NCBI GenBank assembly: GCA_964570785.1
Contig: CAZMZG010000059.1
Span: forward strand, 1 to 9,543
Direction: 5' to 3'
DNA: 9,543 nt
Origin: Thermatribacter sp964570785
GTDB taxonomy: Bacteria > Atribacterota > Atribacteria > Atribacterales > Thermatribacteraceae
In this document: piece by piece, positions 1-5,040 of the stretch
How positions within the stretch are numbered: the stretch's first letter is position 1
Layout: each line of letters starts with the position of its first letter
The notes under the pieces: model-generated
Seen by the model: only the letters and a program-made list of their open reading frames with translations
Told to the model about the DNA's origin: nothing
Database searches by the model: none
Translations under genes and position numbers: made by a program

Positions 1-281
1 TGGTGGCAATAGATTCTTTTAAGACTATGGAAGAGGCTGTTGAAAAAGCCAATTCAGTTCGTTACGGGCTGGTAGCTTATCTTTATACCAAGGATATGGG
101 AAGGGCTTTTCAGGTTGCAGAAGCTCTGGAATGGGGTTCAGTAGCAGTCAATAACATCAATCCGGATAGCTTATTTGCGCCCTATCCAGGCTGGAAAGAA
201 AGTGGTATTGGTCTTGAGCTTGGCCACTACGGGTTGGAGGAATACCTGGAGTGGAAACATATTAAACTGGGGGTGATGTAA
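1..281 (+). CDS. Aldehyde dehydrogenase, C-terminal fragment (5' end cut by window)
   Basis: This is the last ~92 codons of an NAD(P)-dependent aldehyde dehydrogenase, an enzyme that oxidises an aldehyde to its carboxylic acid. The frame is open to the first base, so the gene begins outside the window, and the GTG at position 3 is an internal valine. What is seen matches the C-terminal end of the ALDH superfamily: an EEAVEKANSVRYGLVAYLYT stretch (the family's 'aN.t.yGLaayvfT' region), GSVAVNN, then PGWKESGIGLELGHYGLEEY (family 'GvKeSGiGreg...Gleey') and a closing K-H-I-K-L. The catalytic Cys, the general-base Glu and most of the cofactor site lie upstream, so substrate class (succinate semialdehyde, glycolaldehyde, sugar aldehyde or other) cannot be judged. 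It is in the same direction as the importer genes that follow, with a 92-bp gap and no visible terminator, so it may belong to the same transcription unit. Confidence 0.93.
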   Translation, partial: VAIDSFKTMEEAVEKANSVRYGLVAYLYTKDMGRAFQVAEALEWGSVAVNNINPDSLFAPYPGWKESGIGLELGHYGLEEYLEWKHIKLGVM

Positions 282-318
282 GGGAGAAATGAGTGGGTGA
301 TGTAAGGAAGAAATGGAT
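271..318 (+). repeat. 24-bp imperfect tandem duplication across the ALDH stop codon
   Basis: Unit 1 is 271-294 and unit 2 is 295-318; they agree at 21 of 24 positions. Each unit carries GGGTGATGTAAGG, a purine-rich AGAAATG, and hence a stop-like TGATGTAA followed by a weak SD and an ATG. The first unit contains the real TAA stop of the aldehyde dehydrogenase (279-281). It looks like a local slippage duplication and not part of a longer array. Confidence 0.7.
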
Positions 319-384
319 TTTACTAAGTTTCATTTTGGATCTCTGCTATTTTGCTTAAAAGGGGGTAAGTTAGATGAAGGTTAA
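313..384 (+). CDS. Possible 23-codon upstream ORF overlapping the binding-protein start
   Basis: ATG at 313 opens a 23-codon frame (MDFTKFHFGSLLFCLKGGKL then DEG) that stops with TAA at 382-384, overlapping the first 11 bases of the substrate-binding protein gene in another frame. A weak SD (AAGGAAG, 304-310) stands only a few bases before it, within the second unit of the 24-bp duplication. It has no recognisable family. It could be a leader peptide affecting translation of the binding protein, or a chance ORF; the latter is more likely. Confidence 0.15.
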   Translation: MDFTKFHFGSLLFCLKGGKLDEG

Positions 385-1693
385 AGCTTGGATTTTGGGG
401 TTTATTGTGGTGTTTTGCTTTGTGACAGCAACAGCTTGGGCAGCGGAGTATGTATTTGGCACCTATACGAGTAAACCATTTGAGGGAACAACAATTAACG
501 TAGCAATGGTGGCAGAGCCCCGCTCTGATGCTCTTAAAAAGTTGCTCCCAGAATTTGAGCAGCTAACGGGTATTAAGGTCAATCTGGAGATCCTTCCTTA
601 CCCGACGCTTCAGGAAAAGCAGGCAGTAGCCGTTACGCAAGGTACGGGAGCATATGATGTGGTGCATGTGGATTGTGTTTGGATTGGCCAATACGCTGGG
701 CAAGGATTAGTAATACCCGTTGAAGACTTCGTTAAGAGAACCGATCCTGAAGTGCTTGCTCTTGATGACTTTATCCCCTCGGTTTTGAGCGAGCAAGGTA
801 TGTGGGAAGGAAAGCTCTACGGTCTGCCTTTCATACAAGCAGTTTTTGGCCTTCACTACAGGACTGATATCTTTGAAGAATTTGGTATTACTCCTCCTAA
901 TACTTGGGAAGAACTCAGAGAGACGGCAGCAATGTTGACCGAAAAGCTCAAGAATAGAGGCATGACAGGACTCACCTTCATGGGTCGCAGAGGGGTACAG
1001 CTTCAGTGCACCTACGATAACATGCTTTGGTCCTTTGGTGGAGAATGGTATGACGAAAACTATAATCCCACTATAAATAGCCCAGAGGCAGTAGCAGCAC
1101 TTGATTACTTTAAGAGCTTGATTCCTTATGCGCCATCTGGTGTTTTGACTTATGACTGGGATGAATGTGCCAATGCTTTTGCTCAGGGAAGGGCAGCTAT
1201 GAATCTCCAATGGCAAAACTCAGCTCCCCTATGTCAGGATCCTTCCAAATCGGTTATAGTTGGTAAGTTTAACTTTACCTTGATTCCTGGTAAGAAGCAG
1301 CCAGATGGTAGCATTAAACGCACGCCTACTTTTGGAGGATGGGGATTGATGATTCCCAAAGATTCTAAAAATAAAGAGGCTGCTTGGGAATTTATTGTTT
1401 GGGCCACCACGCCCGAAATGGAGAAAAAGCTTGCCTATGCTCAACCAGGAGCGCGCTACTCTTCTCTCAACGATCCTGAGCTCCGGGCCAAATTTGTAGA
1501 ATATGATGGAATGCTCAAATCTCTGCCGCTTGCTAAGGGTCGTCCAAGAATACCTGCTTACTCGGAGCTGGCCGATGCCTTGGAAGTTGCACTTTCTGAA
1601 GCTATGACTGGAGTAAAGGATTCTCAGACTGCTTTAAACGAGGCCAATGCCCGCTTTGAGGAAATACTAAGACTTTGGGGTTATTTGGAGTAG
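374..1693 (+). CDS. Sugar ABC transporter substrate-binding protein (extracellular solute-binding family 1)
   Basis: This is the exported sugar-capturing subunit of a CUT1-type importer, 439 aa, a usual length for family 1 solute-binding proteins. Residues 1-23 are a signal peptide: Lys at 2 and 4, a hydrophobic core IVVFCFV, and an A-x-A type cleavage site near AWA/AE. There is no lipobox Cys at the cleavage site (Cys15 lies inside the hydrophobic core), so it is probably a soluble periplasmic protein and not a lipoprotein. The mature part has the family pattern: an N-terminal lobe around LKKLLPEFEQLTGIKVNLEI, GAYDVVHVDCVW, a GKLYGLPF hinge strand, NTWEELRETA, and a C-terminal GGWGLMIPKDSKNKEAAWEF followed by YSELADALEVALSEAMTG. 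The start ATG follows AAAAGGGGGTAAG. The two permeases follow directly, which fixes its partner. The closest functional groups are sugar or polyol binders (MalE/UgpB/SmoE-like); the ligand is not decidable by eye. Confidence 0.93.
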   Translation: MKVKAWILGFIVVFCFVTATAWAAEYVFGTYTSKPFEGTTINVAMVAEPRSDALKKLLPEFEQLTGIKVNLEILPYPTLQEKQAVAVTQGTGAYDVVHVDCVWIGQYAGQGLVIPVEDFVKRTDPEVLALDDFIPSVLSEQGMWEGKLYGLPFIQAVFGLHYRTDIFEEFGITPPNTWEELRETAAMLTEKLKNRGMTGLTFMGRRGVQLQCTYDNMLWSFGGEWYDENYNPTINSPEAVAALDYFKSLIPYAPSGVLTYDWDECANAFAQGRAAMNLQWQNSAPLCQDPSKSVIVGKFNFTLIPGKKQPDGSIKRTPTFGGWGLMIPKDSKNKEAAWEFIVWATTPEMEKKLAYAQPGARYSSLNDPELRAKFVEYDGMLKSLPLAKGRPRIPAYSELADALEVALSEAMTGVKDSQTALNEANARFEEILRLWGYLE

Positions 1694-1722
1694 CATTAAA
1701 GCTAGTTAATTAAATTTTATTT

Positions 1723-1751
1723 AGCCCCCCAGAATGCTTTTCTGGGGGGCT
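1723..1751 (+). terminator. Strong intercistronic stem-loop after binding-protein gene
   Basis: Bases 1723-1734 and 1740-1751 are perfectly complementary (12 bp including six consecutive C-G pairs) around a 5-base loop TGCTT. It is followed by GGGAAGGAG and not by a T tract, so a classical intrinsic terminator on the plus strand is unlikely. It lies between the binding-protein stop (1693) and the permease ribosome site (1753-1760). Such hairpins commonly protect the upstream mRNA from 3' exonucleases or partially attenuate transcription, giving more binding protein than permease. That role is inferred; the hairpin itself is seen directly. Confidence 0.8.
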
Positions 1752-1752
1752 G

Positions 1753-1760
1753 GGAAGGAG
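1753..1760 (+). promoter_or_regulatory. Ribosome binding site deciding the first permease start
   Basis: GGAAGGAG ends 9 bases before the GTG at 1770 and gives a well-spaced start. The in-frame ATG at 1734 lies in the stem-loop and has only the pyrimidine-rich stem in front of it, so 1770 is chosen. Confidence 0.75.
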
Positions 1761-1769
1761 AGTTGGTTA

Positions 1770-2645
1770 GTGTTCAGGGAGAAGAAGTGGGTTCCTTTCT
1801 TTTTTATAGCTCCAGCAGTTATCATTCTTCTTTTACTCGTAATTTTTCCACTTATTTATTCTTTAGGGGTGAGTTTTACTAACTGGAATATAGTAAGAGG
1901 TGGCAAATGGAGGTTTGTAGGCCTAAGCAACTATGCTTACATTTTTTTAAAAGACCCTTATTTCAGGACTTCCTTAAAGGTAACCCTGGTCTATGTGGCT
2001 TCTGTTGTGGTTCTTGAGACCGCTTTGGGACTTGTTGTAGCAATGCTTCTTAATAGGCCTATGCGTAGAATAGGATTTTACAGGACTGCTTTGGTGTTGC
2101 CTACCACGATGACTCCGGTGGTGGTGGGAATTATTTGGAGACTTCTTTATAATCCAGAATTGGGAACTCTAAATTATTTTTTGGAATTGTTTGGTTTTAA
2201 GCCTCTTAACTGGTTGGGGGACCCTTCTACAGCTTTGCCAAGTGTAATAGTAGCTGATGTCTGGGAGTGGACACCTTTTATGGCTCTTATTCTTCTTGCT
2301 GGGCTACAATCCTTACCTCATGATCCCTTTGAAGCCGCACTTGTTGATGGTGCAAATTCTTTTCAGATTTTTCGTTATGTGACTTTCCCTCTTCTTCTTC
2401 CAACTCTTATTGTTGCTGTATTGCTCAGGACCATGGATGCCTTTAAAACGTTTGACTTAATTTTTGTCTTGACTAAAGGGGGGCCTGGAATGAGCACTGA
2501 AGTACTCAGTTACTATACTTACAGATATGGTTTTAAGTTTTTTCATATTGGTCGGGCTTCTGCATACTCCTATGTTTTGCTGATTATCGTCATTGCTATT
2601 ACTCAATTACTCTTAAGATTCATCCGAGAAGGGGAAGAGAGATGA
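1770..2645 (+). CDS. Sugar ABC transporter permease, MalF-type (CUT1)
   Basis: This is one of the two membrane subunits of importer 1, 291 aa from the GTG start at 1770. An in-frame ATG at 1734 would add 12 residues but lies inside the hairpin and lacks a ribosome site. After a short basic N-terminus (MFREKKW), a hydrophobic segment begins at about residue 9 (VPFFFIAPAVIILLLLVIFP), and about six membrane segments are visible in all. The binding-protein-dependent permease 'EAA' loop, which docks on the ATPase, is at residues 188-195 (EAALVDGA), followed by FQIFRYVTFPLLLP. The TKGGPGMSTEVLSYYTYRYG stretch near residues 235-254 is typical of MalF/UgpA/SmoF-like permeases. It ends in an ATGA overlap with the next gene, so the two permeases are translationally coupled and presumably form a heterodimer. 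Confidence 0.95.
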   Translation: MFREKKWVPFFFIAPAVIILLLLVIFPLIYSLGVSFTNWNIVRGGKWRFVGLSNYAYIFLKDPYFRTSLKVTLVYVASVVVLETALGLVVAMLLNRPMRRIGFYRTALVLPTTMTPVVVGIIWRLLYNPELGTLNYFLELFGFKPLNWLGDPSTALPSVIVADVWEWTPFMALILLAGLQSLPHDPFEAALVDGANSFQIFRYVTFPLLLPTLIVAVLLRTMDAFKTFDLIFVLTKGGPGMSTEVLSYYTYRYGFKFFHIGRASAYSYVLLIIVIAITQLLLRFIREGEER

Positions 2646-3469
2646 TAGCGGGTCGAAAAAGAATCTTCGATGTTCTAATCTGGGTAGGCATAGGACTTGT
2701 TTTTCTGGTGGTGCTTTTTCCACCTTTTATGCTTTTTTTGACCTCGATTAAAACCAATGTAGATGCTTTAAAATACCCTCCAGTGTGGGTTTTTCGTCCT
2801 GTCACTTCTAATTACAAGGAAATTTTTAGTCTTATCCCGTTTGGTCATTATATGTTTAATAGCTTAGTAGTTGCCTTGGTTAGTACTCTCATTGCGCTTT
2901 CAGTAGGTTCTTTGGCAGCTTACGGTTTGGCTCGCTTCCGCTTTAAGAGATCAAAGGATCTTTCTTTCTGGATTCTGTCTATTAGAATGACACCTCCTGT
3001 TGCAGCTGCGATTCCTATTTTTATTATAATGAGAACTCTACATCTTCTCGATTCTTATTTGGCTCTGATTCTTGCTTACTGTACTTTTAATATTCCTTTT
3101 GCAGTTTGGTTGCTTAGGGGATTTTTCCAGGAGATACCTCGTGAGATCGAGGAAAGCGCTATGGTTGACGGTTGTTCTCCTTTCGCTGCTTTTTGGAGAA
3201 TTTCTATTCCCCTTATTGCTCCTGGAATAGCTGCTACAGGGATTTTTACCTTCATTTTCTCTTGGAATGAATTTCTCTTTGCTCTCATTTTAACGGGTAC
3301 TCGTGCCCAGACTGTTCCTGTTGCGCTTACTGGTTTCATCCGGGAAACAGGGATCATGTGGAGCCACATGGCGGCTGCTGGAGTATTAGCGATGGTGCCT
3401 ATGGTGGTCTTTACTGCTTTGGTTCAGAAAAATTTGGTAAAGGGATTAACTATGGGAGCCATCAAATAG
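2642..3469 (+). CDS. Sugar ABC transporter permease, MalG-type (CUT1)
   Basis: This is the second membrane subunit of importer 1, 275 aa, a normal length for MalG/UgpE/SmoG-like proteins. Its ATG shares four bases (ATGA) with the stop of the preceding permease, and a purine-rich GGGGAAGAGAG lies just upstream. A first membrane helix covers about residues 11-34, followed by a periplasmic segment (PPVWVFRPVTSNYKEIF) and further helices. The EAA loop is at 170-178 (EESAMVDGC), continuing through FWRISIPLIAPG. The C-terminus VQKNLVKGLTMGAIK is the classic ending of this family. The SIRMTPPVAAAIPIF motif near 113-127 is reminiscent of the polyol (mannitol/sorbitol) subgroup, but this is a recollection of family patterns and not proof. 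No ATPase gene for importer 1 follows; a shared MsmK/MalK-like ATPase encoded elsewhere is likely. Confidence 0.95.
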   Translation: MIAGRKRIFDVLIWVGIGLVFLVVLFPPFMLFLTSIKTNVDALKYPPVWVFRPVTSNYKEIFSLIPFGHYMFNSLVVALVSTLIALSVGSLAAYGLARFRFKRSKDLSFWILSIRMTPPVAAAIPIFIIMRTLHLLDSYLALILAYCTFNIPFAVWLLRGFFQEIPREIEESAMVDGCSPFAAFWRISIPLIAPGIAATGIFTFIFSWNEFLFALILTGTRAQTVPVALTGFIRETGIMWSHMAAAGVLAMVPMVVFTALVQKNLVKGLTMGAIK

Positions 3470-3543
3470 TTGAAGTTGAGTTCATTATGAGAGGCCCTAC
3501 ATGAGCTTAAAAGGGAATGAAAAGTCTGTCAATGCTTAGAAAG

Positions 3544-3550
3544 AAGGTGA
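3544..3550 (+). promoter_or_regulatory. Ribosome binding site supporting a TTG start
   Basis: AAGGTGA ends six bases before TTG 3557. A stop codon in the same frame (TGA 3548-3550, inside this very site) rules out any earlier start, so the unusual TTG is well supported. Confidence 0.7.
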
Positions 3551-3556
3551 TTCAGC

Positions 3557-4537
3557 TTGAAGAAACAAAACTTTCAATTAAAAGATGACCTGGTTATCAA
3601 ACAGTTTATTGAGGTCAGAAAAAAACCAGATTTTAAGGATAAGATCGAGAAGGGAGAAAGACTACGCCTCTCCTGGAGTAACTGGTGTTTTGGTTTGGAA
3701 ACATTAGAAGCTTCCTGTGCTCGCTTGAGCAAGTTTGGGGTTCGCTATATTGAGCTTCATGGCAATCGTTATGGTCCGGATTTGGGTTACAAGACCCAGG
3801 AGGTTAAAAGGATTCTTGACGATTATGGAATAAGAGTATCCGGAGTTTGTGGTATGGTTAATGCAGACAGTGAACTTTCCAGCAATAAACCTCATGTGGT
3901 GCAACGCTGCATTGACTATTTCCGTAGGCAGATTGATATGTGTGCAGAGCTCGGGGGTACTTATGTGCTTTTCTCTCCCGCCGCAGTGGGTCGTCCTCAA
4001 AAGTACGACGACAGTGAGTTTTATCGCGCAGGCGATGCTTTGCGTATTTTGGGTGATTATTTCTTGAAGAATGGCATTCGAGCAGCTATCGAGCCAGTGC
4101 GTTCAGCAGAAGTAAGTTTTTGTCATACCTTTCGCGAAGCTCTGGATCTCATCAACTATGTTAACCATCCTGGTATTCGGCATATTGGGGGAGATCTTTA
4201 TCATATGTGGGTGGAAGAAGAGCACATTCCTACTACCCTGGTTGAGTATGGGAATTATCTCACCAATTTGCACCTTGCTGATTCTAATCGCAGAGCTCTT
4301 GGTAAGGGCTTTATGGACATAGACTTGGTGATAATGGCTCTCTATGTAATTGGTTATAATCGCCCTGATTGTTTTGTTACCGCAGAGCCACTTGGCCCTG
4401 GAGCGGACCCTTATCCTGCAATGTGGGGTAAACCTGATCCAGGCGTGTTAGATGAGTTGGTTAAACAGACCGCAACTTACTTTTATGAAAGAGAAGGGGA
4501 AGTTTTGCAGGCGAGCGACGAAGAATTAGTAAGGTGA
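3557..4537 (+). CDS. TIM-barrel sugar epimerase/isomerase (D-tagatose 3-epimerase-like, AP endonuclease 2 superfamily)
   Basis: Predicted cytoplasmic, metal-dependent ketose epimerase or sugar-phosphate isomerase, 326 aa from a TTG start. The barrel starts around residue 38 (LSWSNWCFG) and runs to about 312; the first ~35 residues are a charged extension not usual in the family. Candidate metal ligands line up with those known from D-tagatose 3-epimerase: Glu179 (AAIEPV), Asp213 (GGDLYH), His239 (NLHLAD) and Glu277 (TAEPLG). The residues that hold substrate in that enzyme also have counterparts at the expected offsets: Glu185 (six after the first Glu), His216 (three after Asp) and Arg245 (six after His). 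This points to an active C3-type epimerase or close relative. Other members of the fold (L-xylulose 5-phosphate epimerase, hydroxypyruvate isomerase, inosose dehydratase) cannot be ruled out. It lies 87 bp after the importer 1 permease and is probably co-transcribed with it, so the imported sugar or a product of it is the likely substrate. Confidence 0.88.
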   Translation: MKKQNFQLKDDLVIKQFIEVRKKPDFKDKIEKGERLRLSWSNWCFGLETLEASCARLSKFGVRYIELHGNRYGPDLGYKTQEVKRILDDYGIRVSGVCGMVNADSELSSNKPHVVQRCIDYFRRQIDMCAELGGTYVLFSPAAVGRPQKYDDSEFYRAGDALRILGDYFLKNGIRAAIEPVRSAEVSFCHTFREALDLINYVNHPGIRHIGGDLYHMWVEEEHIPTTLVEYGNYLTNLHLADSNRRALGKGFMDIDLVIMALYVIGYNRPDCFVTAEPLGPGADPYPAMWGKPDPGVLDELVKQTATYFYEREGEVLQASDEELVR

Positions 4538-4775
4538 GAAAGTGAAAAAAGTAGGATTGTGAATAAAAGAGACACTTTTTAATCAAATGATTATTTCATG
4601 ATTTTGACGTAAGGAGCAGGGTTTTAAACTTCGGGTAGAGATTCACTTAAATACTTTTAAGGCATGGCTGGTTCATTATCTGCCTTATAAGGGGCTTCTG
4701 AAGAGCTTATTTTCTTTGAAGAATTTGTTTAGAATCTCCTTTGTTTTATTTGGTCGGTGGTTTTTATCGGGATAC

Positions 4776-4788
4776 TTGTTGTCAACAA
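4776..4788. promoter_or_regulatory. Candidate operator palindrome
   Basis: TTGTTG-T-CAACAA is a perfect 13-base dyad (arms of six around one central base). It overlaps the candidate -35 box at 4779-4784, a position where a repressor could block transcription. No regulator gene is in the window, and the central T is not the CG centre of typical LacI operators, so the family cannot be named. Confidence 0.3.
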
Positions 4789-4807
4789 AGGTAATTTATG
4801 GTATTTT
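4779..4807 (+). promoter_or_regulatory. Candidate sigma-A-type promoter for the second importer operon
   Basis: TTGTCA (5 of 6 to the -35 consensus) is separated by exactly 17 bases from TATTTT (4 of 6 to the -10 consensus). It would give a 5' leader of roughly 225 bases before the binding-protein gene. In AT-rich DNA such matches arise by chance, so this is only a plausible choice. Confidence 0.3.
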
Positions 4808-4945
4808 ATATTTGCTTATGGTTAATACATTTTTACTTATTCACGTAAATAGATTATGTCTTGAGCGAGCCAACTAAAATAGTGAGTTTTGTAGTAATTA
4901 GAAAGGAAATTTTGGTGTAGGTACTTATCAGAAAGGAGGTGGTTC

Positions 4946-4996
4946 TTGGGAAATGGTTTAGTTAGGAAAGAGGGGCGAAGAGCACTTGCCTTTTAA
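4946..4996 (+). CDS. Possible 16-codon leader ORF behind a near-perfect Shine-Dalgarno
   Basis: AAAGGAGGTGGTTC (4932-4945) is almost fully complementary to the 3' end of 16S rRNA and stands 6 bases (counted from GGAGG) before TTG 4946. That start opens MGNGLVRKEGRRALAF and stops at TAA 4994-4996, 44 bases before the binding-protein ATG. The ribosome site is as strong as that of any real gene here, yet no long gene follows it. It could be a translated leader peptide or a ribosome standby or regulatory site, or it may be accidental. The peptide is basic, without runs of a single amino acid that would mark a classic attenuator. Confidence 0.3.
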   Translation: MGNGLVRKEGRRALAF

Positions 4997-5040
4997 AGTT
5001 TGGAGCTCAAAGTTTAATCTCGGAAGGAGGTTGAAAGAGA

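Larger units (their letters stand above)
4538..5040. other. 503-bp intergenic region between the two gene blocks
   Basis: This AT-rich gap separates the epimerase gene from the second importer. It holds a short A/T inverted repeat AATCA-AA-TGATT (4581-4592), an open frame without a start codon (4608-4877), a candidate promoter with an overlapping palindrome (4776-4807), a very strong internal Shine-Dalgarno with a short ORF (4932-4996), and the ribosome site of the next gene (5024-5031). I do not see a convincing intrinsic terminator for the upstream block, a recognisable riboswitch, or a tRNA. Its size and position suggest it carries the promoter and 5' leader of the second operon. Confidence 0.6.

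Noticed and set aside
291..297. Degenerate second ATPase domain (Arg297 for Lys, no switch His) as evidence of a broken transporter ATPase; coordinates here are protein residues of the gene at 6992-8491
   Set aside because: Arg in the second Walker A and loss of the switch His are normal for the RbsA/MglA/XylG family, so this is not an anomaly.
353..363. 11-base repeat GCTTAAAAGGG at 353-363 and 3505-3515, upstream of two genes
   Set aside because: Several 11-mer repeats are expected by chance in 9.5 kb. It overlaps a ribosome site in one case only and lacks extension.
707..1216. 169-codon minus-strand open frame inside the first binding-protein gene
   Set aside because: It lies antisense to a gene with a clear signal peptide and family motifs. 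Its own translation has no recognisable domain, so it is a coding shadow.
4541..4592. Possible terminator after the epimerase gene (AAAAAGT at 4546-4552 pairing with ACTTTTT at 4574-4580, and AATCA-AA-TGATT)
   Set aside because: The stems are short and almost purely A-T with a 21-base loop, so they would be unstable. I do not call a terminator.
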